From Bacteroidetes bacterium UBA4414 (lineage in GTDB: Bacteria; Bacteroidota; Bacteroidia; Chitinophagales; Chitinophagaceae), in NCBI GenBank assembly GCA_002389765.1, contig DGQM01000026.1:1873-65872 (forward strand): a stretch of 64,000 bases of DNA, given 5' to 3'. Every line of letters begins with the position of its first letter. Position 1 is the first letter of the stretch. Position numbers and translations under genes: made by a program. The notes beneath the pieces were generated by a model. The model was given only the letters and a program-made list of their open reading frames with translations, was not told the DNA's origin and ran no database searches. Below, in pieces: positions 56,668 to 63,707 of the stretch.

Positions 56668-56706
56668 AAATAAGAACTCCCACGCAATGCAGGGGAGTTC
56701 TTATTT
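56668..56706. terminator. Bidirectional terminator next to the S24 repressor
   Basis: AAATAAGAACTCCC (56668-56681) and GGGAGTTCTTATTT (56693-56706) form a perfect 14-bp stem around an 11-base loop. It lies 2 bases past the stop of the S24 repressor gene on the minus strand and marks the left side of the phage-like region. Confidence 0.85.
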
Positions 56707-56708
56707 TA

Positions 56709-57425
56709 TCATACCGTTATTTCAAACTTCTTGGGTGGTGGCATGTCCCAGTCTATTTTGCGTTTTACGAGCCATAGCTCTTTTATCTCGCTCATAGGCA
56801 GGGTAAACTGCGGGTAGAATTCTTCATTATCGCTGATGCATACATAGGTGCGGTCGTCCTTGCGGAAGAGGCGCTTTACCATGATGCGGTCTTCTGTTAC
56901 CACTACGTATATATAGAACTGTGCCGTGCTGTTCCAAAAGTCTTGATCTACCCTTTCGCATACCATCAGGAAGCCCTCCTTCAGCGTAGGCTCCATGCTA
57001 TCGCCGCTTACCTCAAACGCACGGTACCTGTCGCCACGATATGGCAGGTTGGGCAGGTGCATTTGTTGCAGCTCTGTAGCATAGGTAGGGTCCAGATAAT
57101 GTTTGCTGTAGCCTGCCTGTGCCATGATGGGTACTACAGGTATGCCTTCGGGTATGCTACCGTCGCCAAAGGCTTTCATTCGCCGCAGTGCATCGCCTGT
57201 TATGCGGTTTGCTGCGGGGTTGTACACGCCGCCAAAAAGCCTGTCGGCATCTATCCCCAATACATTGGCCGCTTTTTCTTTCAGCTCATCATCGAGCCTT
57301 TCTTTTTTAAAATTGTAATAGAGCGTGCTGCGTGGTACTTCCATCGCATCTGCCAGGCCATGAATACCCAGCTTGCTCATACGGGCTGCATTCTGCAATG
57401 CCTCGCCTTCGTGTAATTGTATCAT
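56709..57425 (-). CDS. Phage-type S24 repressor (CI/LexA-like)
   Basis: 238 residues. HTH at about 13-45 (ARMSKLGIHGLADAMEVPRS then TLYYNFK). The self-cleavage site is Ala104-Gly105 in VPIMAQAGYSK. The S24 peptidase dyad is Ser143 in FEVSGDSMEPT and Lys184 in DRIMVKRLF. Such proteins repress lytic genes and are cut when RecA is activated by DNA damage. It is divergent from the small HTH gene at 57676 across a palindrome-containing spacer, the layout of a CI-Cro switch. Confidence 0.93.
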   Translation of the reverse strand: MIQLHEGEALQNAARMSKLGIHGLADAMEVPRSTLYYNFKKERLDDELKEKAANVLGIDADRLFGGVYNPAANRITGDALRRMKAFGDGSIPEGIPVVPIMAQAGYSKHYLDPTYATELQQMHLPNLPYRGDRYRAFEVSGDSMEPTLKEGFLMVCERVDQDFWNSTAQFYIYVVVTEDRIMVKRLFRKDDRTYVCISDNEEFYPQFTLPMSEIKELWLVKRKIDWDMPPPKKFEITV

Positions 57426-57578
57426 AGAACGTGGGTTGTTTTTTTAATTAGCTGATTTGATGATTAGCCTATTAGCTGATTGTATGCACTTTATAACCTG
57501 CCTTCCGTCTTTACTTCATCTGCTAATCGGCATATTCGCTAATCAGCCAATCATTAAAAAAAATTCTTCAAAAAATAT

Positions 57579-57650
57579 TTGGACAATTGTTCAATATCTG
57601 TACATTTGTACAAATTAAACTACATTGTTGCTACACTGTTGCACAAATGT
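57579..57650. promoter_or_regulatory. Operator region of the S24/Cro-like switch
   Basis: Three related sites lie between the divergent genes: TTGGACAA-TTGTTCAA (57579-57594, one mismatch from a perfect dyad), ATTTGTACAAAT (57604-57615, perfect) and a half-site ACAAAT (57643-57648). The shared core is TTGnACAA. These are good candidates for repressor binding. Confidence 0.6.
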
Positions 57651-57675
57651 ATAAAAACTTTTAAAACAAATTACC

Positions 57676-57891
57676 ATGATCACAGAAAAATTTTCTATCA
57701 CCGAGCGCACGCAGCTGCGGGCTGTACTGGAGGGTTACGGGGCCATTAAGGACTGTGCAGAGAAAACAGGCATCCACCGTTGCACCATCAGCCGCGTACT
57801 GAAAACTGGCGAAGCCACCGCCCCTATTGTACATAAACTACGCATCTACCTGCAAGCGGTAAACATGCATGTATATGTAGAGGCAGCATAA
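57676..57891 (+). CDS. Small HTH protein, Cro-like, 71 aa
   Basis: One HTH: LRAVLEGYGAIKDCAEKTGI, HRCTISRVLKTGEATAPIVH, then KLRIYLQAVNMHVYVEAA. No other domain. First gene rightward of the operator region and divergent from the S24 repressor, so it is probably the counterpart regulator (Cro-like) of the switch. A 48-base gap follows before the next gene. Confidence 0.8.
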   Translation: MITEKFSITERTQLRAVLEGYGAIKDCAEKTGIHRCTISRVLKTGEATAPIVHKLRIYLQAVNMHVYVEAA

Positions 57892-57939
57892 AACAGAAGA
57901 AGAGCGGATATAAACAAACGACTAAAAAGATTATAAACC

Positions 57940-58518
57940 ATGCGACACATCGTACAGAAGCAAATGTTTCATAGCCCGCAGCAAGGCGGTATGGCAGATG
58001 CGGTAAGCAGCATTATCGGCGAGGCACTGGCAGCGCAGCGTATGTATTGCGCCCCATCTTGGCAATGTGGTGTGTGGATGTATGATGTAAGCAGGAACGA
58101 TAGTGTTTTTTACAATTTTGAAGCCTCATCGGCTACTCAGTTCCCCCTTCAGGGGGCGGAGGGGGTTGGGGCAAAAAAAAATGCCCGGAGTAGAAACTGC
58201 GGGCCTTTCAAAACAAAAAATAAAAAACACGAAGCGAAGATAATAAACTATTTAGATTTTGAAACAATATGTATTACAAACACGCACATATTGATAGAGT
58301 GGACAACCCCGCAGATGGACGTTAACGAAAGCCTGCGCATCAGCCGTGCCGATTTTGAACAATGGTTGTACAAAACCTGCCGGCTGGACTGGTGCCTTAC
58401 CGAACTGATAAGCGACGAACACCAGACCAAACCTACCTACGAATGGATATATGCACCGCACGGCATCAGCACTACGGAGCTGAAAACATACCTCGTAGAG
58501 CATCGGTTGATCAGTTGA
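57940..58518 (+). CDS. Hypothetical phage-region protein with in-frame REP-like insertion, 192 aa
   Basis: No known family. Three parts are seen: an N-terminal segment (GMADAVSSIIGEALAAQRMY, CAPSWQCGVWMYDVSRNDSV), a central stretch of about 40 residues encoded by a REP-like palindrome and A-rich tail (58138-58250, FPLQGAEGVGAKKNARS), and a C-terminal domain with helical and beta residues (ITNTHILIEWTTPQMDVNES, SRADFEQWLYKTCRLDWCLT). The central part seems to be inserted DNA that stayed in frame. The final codons lie in a TTGATT-type repeat. Confidence 0.55.
   Translation: MRHIVQKQMFHSPQQGGMADAVSSIIGEALAAQRMYCAPSWQCGVWMYDVSRNDSVFYNFEASSATQFPLQGAEGVGAKKNARSRNCGPFKTKNKKHEAKIINYLDFETICITNTHILIEWTTPQMDVNESLRISRADFEQWLYKTCRLDWCLTELISDEHQTKPTYEWIYAPHGISTTELKTYLVEHRLIS
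58138..58165. repeat. REP-like palindrome, copy A
   Basis: CCCCCT-tc-AGGGGG followed by CGGAGGGGG. The 28 bases at 58138-58165 are identical to those at 60338-60365, which lie in a different gene. Here they are read in the frame Q-F-P-L-Q-G-A-E-G. Confidence 0.85.
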
Positions 58519-58551
58519 TTGGTTGATTATAATGAATAAACAAATCAACTG
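58512..58551. repeat. TTGATT-type repeat with inverted arms at a gene end
   Basis: CAGTTGATT (58512-58520) and AATCAACTG (58543-58551) are perfect inverted arms around more TTGATT/AATCAA units. The stop of the preceding gene (58516-58518) lies within it. The same TTGATTrGTTGATTGGT pattern occurs at 62789-62804. Confidence 0.6.
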
Positions 58552-58609
58552 AGCAACAAACCAACTAATCAACAGACCAACAAACAAGTAAACAATAAAA
58601 CACAGATAT

Positions 58610-58987
58610 ATGAAAGAGAACATTTTTTACAACCGTGTTAGCAGCTGGATCCGTAGTTATCGTAATCCGGAGGCGCTTGATTGGGTGCGTCGCTTTGTAG
58701 ATAACAGCAACGAGCCTGTCAATATCAAAGAACAACTCTATCGCGAGATAGACTATAAAGAAACACGCCTGCGCCAGATGCCCGGCTTTACCGTATGCAA
58801 TGGCAATACCTACCTGGCAGATGAGAACGGTGCACCACGTGTATATGCTACCCGCTTTGGCGCGGTGTGCAAACTGGCAGAGCTGGCACTGAAAGGCTAT
58901 GATGTAGAGCTGGAGCAGGATGGCACTACCTTCCGCATCACACTTACACAGCCGGCCCCTGTAAACGGTATGGAAGCTGCAGCATAA
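58610..58987 (+). CDS. Hypothetical phage-region protein, 125 aa
   Basis: Starts MKENIFYNRVSSWIRSYRNP. The middle is charged (REIDYKETRLRQMPGFTVCN), and the last third has a beta pattern (YATRFGAVCKLAELALKGYD, VELEQDGTTFRITLTQP). No signal peptide or membrane helix. Rightward, in line with the other phage-region genes; function unknown. The gap 58988-59360 after it holds the hairpin at 59081. Confidence 0.6.
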   Translation: MKENIFYNRVSSWIRSYRNPEALDWVRRFVDNSNEPVNIKEQLYREIDYKETRLRQMPGFTVCNGNTYLADENGAPRVYATRFGAVCKLAELALKGYDVELEQDGTTFRITLTQPAPVNGMEAAA

Positions 58988-59080
58988 TGCACGCAACAAT
59001 ACTGAACCATACCTTATAAAATGAAAACTGCCTGCCTACCAGCAGACAAGCAAACAGAACTAACTAAGGGAAAAATATAA

Positions 59081-59197
59081 CGCTGTATAGAGCGGGGCGC
59101 AACAATACAAGGTGTGTTGATTATTTGGCTATCGTGATTTAACTGCTAAACAAACCACCCACCGCAACACACCCGTTGCGCCTCGTCCTATAAAGCG
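59081..59197. ncRNA. Long hairpin, candidate structured RNA or replication origin
   Basis: The left arm 59081-59119 and right arm 59165-59197 pair over nearly their full length. The outer part is CGCT.TATAG, then CG and GGCGCAAC pairing with GTTGCGCC; after a 7-to-1-base internal bulge the inner part GGTGTGTTG (59111-59119) pairs with CAACACACC (59165-59173). The loop is 45 bases. It is in a 373-base gap between genes. No Rfam family can be assigned by eye. Confidence 0.55.
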
Positions 59198-59360
59198 AAA
59201 AAGAAATCCTAAACCCTAAATAGCAAATCCTAAACGGTTCTGAAAACGAACAACCATAAACCTATACAAGCATGGCAGAAAGCGTGAAGAGAAAGTAAAC
59301 ACTCGCGAGGATAGCAGCCAAACGAGTACGATAAATCAAGAACTATAAAACAACAATCAC

Positions 59361-59630
59361 ATGAATAATTGTATCAGCGTACAGTCTGTAGAGACGAATG
59401 ATGAAAGCTTTGCCCGTGCACTCAGCATCACCGCACAGCGAGAAACGGAGATAGACCAACTGATGGACAAGTGCCATGCAGAAACCACTACCTACCCCGA
59501 TGCCATTGCATCTATATCTGAAGAACTAACCAATGCCAACGAACTGGCCTATGCCTGCTTTCACCTCGGCGCATTTGCAGAAAGCCAACGCAGCAAACAC
59601 AAACTGCTCTATAAGCTGCTGGGAGAGTAA
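59361..59630 (+). CDS. Hypothetical phage-region protein, 89 aa
   Basis: Small soluble protein, mostly helical: MNNCISVQSVETNDESFARA, LSITAQRETEIDQLMDKCHA and SISEELTNANELAYACFHLG, then AFAESQRSKHKLLYKLLGE. No known family. It lies between the hairpin region and the recombination-type protein gene, in the same orientation. Function unknown. Confidence 0.6.
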   Translation: MNNCISVQSVETNDESFARALSITAQRETEIDQLMDKCHAETTTYPDAIASISEELTNANELAYACFHLGAFAESQRSKHKLLYKLLGE

Positions 59631-59666
59631 AACAATAATGCGGCAGTGCGGTAATGGAGGATAATA

Positions 59667-59813
59667 ATGCGCAGAACACTTATAATCCCTATACTATCCA
59701 TCCTTTTCATTATCGCATTGCTGCATTTTTCACGAAGAACCAAGAACAACAGACGAATCAAAAGACACTATCATGAAACAAGAACAAAACACAAATCCAC
59801 ACTCCCCTCTTGA
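59667..59813 (+). CDS. Small single-helix protein, 48 aa (candidate)
   Basis: Reads MRRTLIIPILSILFIIALLH then FSRRTKNNRRIKRHYHETRT and KHKSTLPS: a membrane helix at 4-20 followed by a very basic tail. It overlaps the first 41 bases of the next gene (59773) in another frame, and its stop lies in REP-like copy B. The helix is convincing, but the basic tail is partly set by the overlapping sequence. Function unknown. Confidence 0.35.
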   Translation: MRRTLIIPILSILFIIALLHFSRRTKNNRRIKRHYHETRTKHKSTLPS

Positions 59814-60546
59814 GAGGGGCGCAGGGGTGTGTAATGATATCATATCCACCCTTTTTATACATGGCGACATCAGCCGGCTATCACCTGCGCAAAAGGTAGA
59901 CTACTACCGACAAGTATGCGATAAGCTGGGGCTCGACCCACTGTCGCAACCATTCAGGATATTGAGACTGCATGGGCGCGAGATTATGTATTGCGACCGT
60001 GGTGGTGCACAGCAACTAAACAAACTGCACCGTGTGAGCCACGAGATACGCAGCCGCGAAAACGTAAACGGATGCTATGTAGTAACCGCACAGGCATCTA
60101 CCCCCGATGGTCGTAAAACAGAAAGCCTCGGTGCCGTACCCATCATCAACCTGAAGGGCGAAACCCTGTGCAATGCCATGATGAAGGCAGAGACAAAAGC
60201 CAAACGCCGTGCCACGCTCGATTTGCTGGGGCTTGGCATACTGGACGAAACAGAAATACCCGTAACCATACCCCCTAACCCCCTAAAGGGGGAAGAGGAC
60301 AACACGATAGACTGGCAACTATTAGCACAACAAGATACAGTTCCCCCTTCAGGGGGCGGAGGGGGCTGGATACCCACCTCTATGTTCCTCGGCATGAAGG
60401 GGCTGACCAAAGCCGTAGGCAGCTGCACCACAGCAGAAGAACTACTGCAACTATACAACGAAAATAAAGACCGTATAGACAATGCCCCTGAACTGAAACA
60501 ACTGTTTACGACAAGGAAGAACCAATTAAGGAAGACGGCGGCATAG
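59773..60546 (+). CDS. Phage recombination-type protein with three in-frame REP-like insertions, 257 aa
   Basis: The core LSPAQKVDYYRQVCDKLGLD, PLSQPFRILRLHGREIMYCD, RGGAQQLNKLHRVSHEIRSR, YVVTAQASTPDGRKTESLGA, VPIINLKGETLCNAMMKAET and KAKRRATLDLLGLGILDETE matches a phage protein family that occurs with recombination genes and resembles single-strand annealing or RecT/Rad52-type proteins; the exact type is uncertain. Near the N terminus (SPLERGAGV), at residues about 166-173 (PPNPLKGE) and about 190-198 (PPSGGGGGW) the coding sequence is REP-like palindrome DNA. No signal peptide. Confidence 0.72.
   Translation: MKQEQNTNPHSPLERGAGVCNDIISTLFIHGDISRLSPAQKVDYYRQVCDKLGLDPLSQPFRILRLHGREIMYCDRGGAQQLNKLHRVSHEIRSRENVNGCYVVTAQASTPDGRKTESLGAVPIINLKGETLCNAMMKAETKAKRRATLDLLGLGILDETEIPVTIPPNPLKGEEDNTIDWQLLAQQDTVPPSGGGGGWIPTSMFLGMKGLTKAVGSCTTAEELLQLYNENKDRIDNAPELKQLFTTRKNQLRKTAA
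59802..59831. repeat. REP-like palindrome, copy B
   Basis: CCCCTCT-tg-AGAGGGG (59804-59819) flanked by CGCAGGGGTGTG. It lies in frame in the recombination-type gene, encoding SPLERGAGV, and also contains the stop of the small frame at 59667. Confidence 0.7.
60270..60297. repeat. REP-like palindrome, copy C
   Basis: ACCCCCTAACCCCCT-aa-AGGGGGAA; the stem is CCCCCT (60279-60284) and AGGGGG (60287-60292). It encodes PPNPLKGE inside the recombination-type protein. Confidence 0.75.
60338..60365. repeat. REP-like palindrome, copy D
   Basis: The 28 bases are identical to 58138-58165 (CCCCCT-tc-AGGGGG then CGGAGGGGG) but are read in a different frame here, giving VPPSGGGGGW. Confidence 0.85.
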
Positions 60547-60581
60547 CTTAAAATGCAGAAATGTGATAATCTTACTGTGTA

Positions 60582-60872
60582 CTAAAGCCCATGTGACGAA
60601 GGGAATCCTAGACGCATATACAAAAGCAGCAATAGTATGCCTATCAATATTTGCCAGAACCAGAAAGCACGTTTTGTTTTTGCATAATTTTTAATCACCC
60701 AATCAAAACTGTATAAAAGCAAAGAGAAAATAACTATCCCTGTATCGAATGTAAGCGCCCAACCAACAACACTATTATCATTCATATTAAACACATACAA
60801 TGCAACAGCACAAATAATATTGTATATGATAGCCAGTTTGATGGGCGTAAGATATTGATACAGCTTTTTCAC
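60582..60872 (-). CDS. Small membrane protein, 96 aa
   Basis: Three hydrophobic segments: LAIIYNIICAVALYVFNM, WALTFDTGIVIFSLLLYSF and FWFWQILIGILLLLLYMRL. The start MKKLYQYLTP is basic. It is on the minus strand, opposite to the surrounding rightward genes, and 35 bases from the end of the recombination-type gene, so the two converge. Function unknown; similar small membrane genes lie at 61264, 62895 and 63291. Confidence 0.55.
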   Translation of the reverse strand: MKKLYQYLTPIKLAIIYNIICAVALYVFNMNDNSVVGWALTFDTGIVIFSLLLYSFDWVIKNYAKTKRAFWFWQILIGILLLLLYMRLGFPSSHGL

Positions 60873-60891
60873 TAATCAAATATACCTAAAG

Positions 60892-60966
60892 ATGAAAGAC
60901 ATACCACCTCCCAATAGCACCGTCATGTGCGTAGCACTGACCACGCCCGATGCGTATTCTGCGTAA
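60892..60966 (+). CDS. Micro-ORF of repeated module, copy 1, 24 aa
   Basis: Reads MKDIPPPNSTVMCVALTTPD then AYSA. It is similar to the frames at 63836 (copy 3) and 63741 (copy 2). Over the 17-residue core NSTVMCVALTTPDAYSA, copies 1 and 3 differ at three bases, all silent third positions (AAT/AAC, GCG/GCA, TCT/TCC). Within it, GTCA(T)GTGC-gta-GCACTGAC (60922-60941) could also form an RNA hairpin. The stop is followed by the stem-loop at 60984. Confidence 0.5.
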   Translation: MKDIPPPNSTVMCVALTTPDAYSA

Positions 60967-60983
60967 CAACAGCGTATAGCTAT

Positions 60984-61015
60984 CCATAAAACATGCGGAG
61001 CATCTGGTTTTATGG
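60984..61015 (+). repeat. Stem-loop with nested hairpin, module copy 1
   Basis: CCATAAAAC (60984-60992) pairs with GTTTTATGG (61007-61015); inside is ATGC-gga-GCAT (60993-61003). Compared with 63931-63961, one stem pair changes from A-T to C-G on both arms. TGCCCTTTT follows, so it may act as a terminator. Confidence 0.65.
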
Positions 61016-61077
61016 TGCCCTTTTACTCATTGCATGTTTGTCTTTTCAATGACATTCATGCTGCTGCGCGGTCTTTG

Positions 61078-61109
61078 TTACTTTCTTTTGGGCAAGCAAA
61101 AGAAAGTAA
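61078..61109. repeat. 13-bp-arm inverted repeat, module copy 1
   Basis: TTACTTTCTTTTG (61078-61090) and CAAAAGAAAGTAA (61097-61109) flank GGCAAG; arms are perfect. The same element begins at 63976. Confidence 0.85.
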
Positions 61110-61263
61110 GTACTCGCGAAGAGAATGTATTATGAGTGGACTATTTCGTGACTCGCCTCGAAGTATCGGGATGAAGACACAATGACGAGTAGAAAAAAAG
61201 AAAGTACAAGTGTGCGACGCAACGATGCTAAATAGCAGCTATCAAGACGGCTGCATTAGCCAA

Positions 61264-61737
61264 TTACAGCATCATATACCCGAAAGGCAAAAGCAACAGT
61301 ATGAGCAGCAACTCTATACATACACATTCCCTACGGGTAAACTGCATGGCAAAGAGCATTACCTCTACCACAAACGTCAGTACGGTAAGGAGTATAAATG
61401 CTAGTGCCAATTCTTGCCTGTATGGCAATCGCAGTAGTGTAAAGAGTAGTACCGGCAGTGCCATTGCAAGCAACAGCATACGGTATGGTGTCAGATACTT
61501 GCGGTATTGGTTGAGTGGCAAATAGCGGCGCTCTTGTACAAATGCGGTAGCCTGTTGCAGGTACGGACGATACGCATCGGCGGTAAGAAAACGCAGCCTG
61601 TTGGTGAGCCCGTTATATATACGTTGTGTTAACTGCACAATGAGGGGGTGTTTTAAGTTTTTGTATTGGTAGAGCAATATACCCACACACCCTGCAGACA
61701 ACAAAATAAAAACCAACCTATAACAACCGAATAACAA
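61264..61737 (-). CDS. Membrane protein of the phage region, 157 aa
   Basis: Helices at MLFGCYRLVFILLSAGCVGI-type residues 5-22, LLLAMALPVLLFTLL, LALAFILLTVLTFVVEVMLF and a terminal LLLILLLLPFGYMML, with a basic soluble segment between the first two (LTQRIYNGLTNRLRFLTADA). On the minus strand and divergent from the DUF4373 gene at 61777 (39-base gap). Function unknown. A plus-strand open frame that overlaps it (61210-61404) lacks protein-like composition. Confidence 0.55.
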   Translation of the reverse strand: MLFGCYRLVFILLSAGCVGILLYQYKNLKHPLIVQLTQRIYNGLTNRLRFLTADAYRPYLQQATAFVQERRYLPLNQYRKYLTPYRMLLLAMALPVLLFTLLRLPYRQELALAFILLTVLTFVVEVMLFAMQFTRRECVCIELLLILLLLPFGYMML

Positions 61738-61776
61738 TTAATATATAAACACAACCCGTCTAAAAACCTGAAAACT

Positions 61777-62799
61777 ATGAGTAAGAAATTCACGCCCTGG
61801 TTTCCGCACGAAACCAACCCGCGCAGCAATCGTAAACTGAAAGCCCTGTTCAACACCTATGGCGGTGCGGGCTATGGCTATTGGTGGATATTGCAGGAGA
61901 TACTGTGCAGCCAGCCCGAATACAAACTGGATATAACAGACGAATTTGCCTACACAGAACTGGCAGATGATATGCGCTGCGCGTACGATTTTCTGGAAAA
62001 ATTCATTAATGATTGCATCAATAAATTTCACCTGCTGCAATGCGATGATACACATTTGTGGTGCCCTGCATTGATAGATGTAATGCAACCACTGGAAGAA
62101 AAAAGAGCATCGCTGAGTGAACGAGGAAAGAAAGGTGCGGCTGTAACCAATGCAAAAAAGTCGGCACAAGCGACTGATGAAAACGGCACAAGCGAAATTA
62201 AGCGAGGTGAAAAGTCGGCAGAGAAGAAAAGAGAAGAAAAGAGAACAGAAGAAAAGAGTAGAGAAGAAGTAGTATTACATAACACGAGTAATACTGCTAC
62301 TCCTGCTGCAACGCTCCATAACGCTATCGCTACGGAGCAGCACATAAATAACAACACACCCCTACCCTTTGCCACGCTCGATGAGCTGAAACTACGCGCC
62401 ATGGCAGATACCGTACACTTTGTACCCATACACCTGCGCCCCGGCAGGATACAAACCGAAGCACACCTGCCTCTGTGGCTCGATGCCTTCAACAAATGGC
62501 TGCGCTATGGCGGCGAGCATGTAAAGAGCGAACGCGATTATCGTTTCCACTTCAACAACTGGATACAAAGGCAGGATATGTCTAAGAACCCCGAACACTA
62601 CAATCCGCTTACAGACAACACACCCCAACGCGGCAAATACAAAGGCAAGCAACTACCCGCTGCCCCTGCCAACATCAGCGTAAAAGAAGCCATGCGCCGC
62701 CACAAAGAAGAGATGGAACGCAGCCGCATCATAGACGAACAACTGGCCATAGCCCGCGGCAAAATAAAACCCGAAGACTTGGTGAAGCCTGTTGATTAG
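61777..62799 (+). CDS. Phage replication-type protein (DUF4373/Lin1244-like N-terminal domain), 340 aa
   Basis: The N-terminal 110 residues (PWFPHETNPRSNRKLKALFN, TYGGAGYGYWWILQEILCSQ, CINKFHLLQCDDTHLWCPAL) match the Lin1244/DUF4373 domain of phage replication proteins. A Lys/Glu-rich linker (EKSAEKKREEKRTEEKSREE) follows, encoded by a purine-only tract near 62219-62270. The C-terminal part (LWLDAFNKWLRYGGEHVKSE, RDYRFHFNNWIQRQDM) is the DUF7833-like domain usually joined to it. Probably directs replication of the element, perhaps with an unseen helicase loader beyond the right edge. Confidence 0.82.
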   Translation: MSKKFTPWFPHETNPRSNRKLKALFNTYGGAGYGYWWILQEILCSQPEYKLDITDEFAYTELADDMRCAYDFLEKFINDCINKFHLLQCDDTHLWCPALIDVMQPLEEKRASLSERGKKGAAVTNAKKSAQATDENGTSEIKRGEKSAEKKREEKRTEEKSREEVVLHNTSNTATPAATLHNAIATEQHINNNTPLPFATLDELKLRAMADTVHFVPIHLRPGRIQTEAHLPLWLDAFNKWLRYGGEHVKSERDYRFHFNNWIQRQDMSKNPEHYNPLTDNTPQRGKYKGKQLPAAPANISVKEAMRRHKEEMERSRIIDEQLAIARGKIKPEDLVKPVD

Positions 62800-62894
62800 T
62801 TGATTGGTAAAAAGTAGAAAGTAAAAAGCACAACAACACACATGATGAGAAAGTAAACGCTCTAATAGAGCAACTAAAAGAAAAGAGAAAAACA

Positions 62895-63263
62895 CTAAGT
62901 CCTCCAAACACCTGAAAACATGACAAACATAAACGCCGCCATCAGATTAATACACAGCAACAAAACAGTCAAAAGCAAGCTAGCTATCCATGGCATACGG
63001 CTACCCCAAGCAGTGTATTCTATACACACAACAGTAGTAACTGCCGCCACTAATGATGCCCAACTGATAGCCGCATCCTGCACCGGAAAAGCCAGCACCA
63101 CAGGATATGCCACCGCTACCACTGCACACAGCACACGCACTACACGCAGCACCACACTACCACTAACCGATGTACGTGCAAGCAGCCAATGCAGCAAGCG
63201 TGCCACACCCAGCACCACCAACATATACAGTATCAGCCACAGCAGCCATTGTTCATTGCTCAT
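62895..63263 (-). CDS. Four-helix membrane protein, paralogue of the neighbour at 63291
   Basis: 122 residues with four helices: WLLWLILYMLVVLGVARLLH, VVRVLCAVVAVAYPVVLAF, ISWASLVAAVTTVVCIEYTA and IASLLLTVLLLCINLMAAFM. Shared with the 63291 protein: LHWL.AR after helix 1, VVR(V/I)(L/V)C at helix 2, AAV..(V)CIEY/NIEHF after helix 3 and a final MFVMF/FFFII. The two therefore arose by duplication. Minus strand, 27 bases from its paralogue. Function unknown. Confidence 0.6.
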   Translation of the reverse strand: MSNEQWLLWLILYMLVVLGVARLLHWLLARTSVSGSVVLRVVRVLCAVVAVAYPVVLAFPVQDAAISWASLVAAVTTVVCIEYTAWGSRMPWIASLLLTVLLLCINLMAAFMFVMFSGVWRT

Positions 63264-63290
63264 AGCACAATATTACTGCAATAAAACGCA

Positions 63291-63647
63291 TCAACCCATC
63301 ACTACTATGATAAAGAAAAACGTAGCCATAAAATGCTCCACCACAAACAGCAGCGCATACAAGCCACGTACAAAGCGCGGGTATTTTGGATGCCAGAGGA
63401 AATGCTCGATATTAACCACCGCCGCCAGCATAACTGCCAGCGAGAGGTATTGTATAACCCCCTCTACCCCAAAGACAGCGGGCAGCACCAAATACAATGC
63501 CGCATACAACAGGCATACAATACGCACCACCGTATACCATTTGCGCCACTTGAGGCCGTGCCTGGCCGTAAGCCAATGCAGCCAATACACCGCTATAGAC
63601 AGCAGCAGCACATACCCGAAAAACAATATCGCCTGTGTAGTAAGCAT
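63291..63647 (-). CDS. Four-helix membrane protein, paralogue of the neighbour at 62895
   Basis: ATG 63647 (MLTTQAILFFGYVLLLSIAV) is preferred; the frame opens at 63701. 118 residues with helices AILFFGYVLLLSIAVYWL, VVRIVCLLYAALYLVLPAVF, SLAVMLAAVVNIEHFL and LYALLFVVEHFMATFFFII. Resemblance to the 62895 protein is clear (YWLHWLTARHGLKWRKWYTV). Minus strand; the pair runs against the plus-strand replication gene. Holin-like size, but no known holin family is recognised. Confidence 0.6.
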   Translation of the reverse strand: MLTTQAILFFGYVLLLSIAVYWLHWLTARHGLKWRKWYTVVRIVCLLYAALYLVLPAVFGVEGVIQYLSLAVMLAAVVNIEHFLWHPKYPRFVRGLYALLFVVEHFMATFFFIIVVMG

Positions 63648-63707
63648 ACCACAATATGGAAATAAAAAGTAAAAAGAAAAAGTAAAAAAGTAAAAAGTCA
63701 TAAGGGA

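Noticed and set aside
58166..58220. A terminator in the 57940 gene (GCCCG-N11-CGGGC after a run of A)
   Set aside because: The reading frame stays open through it and the stem is only about 5-6 bp; it is better seen as part of the inserted repeat.
61210..61404. A 64-codon plus-strand frame
   Set aside because: Overlaps the minus-strand membrane protein at 61264; Gln/Tyr/His-rich with no fold signal.
62920..63672. A 250-codon plus-strand open frame opposite the two small membrane proteins
   Set aside because: Its product is dominated by Thr, Ser, Ala and His without hydrophobic cores, while the opposite strand gives two paralogous membrane proteins. It is a shadow of their codon use.
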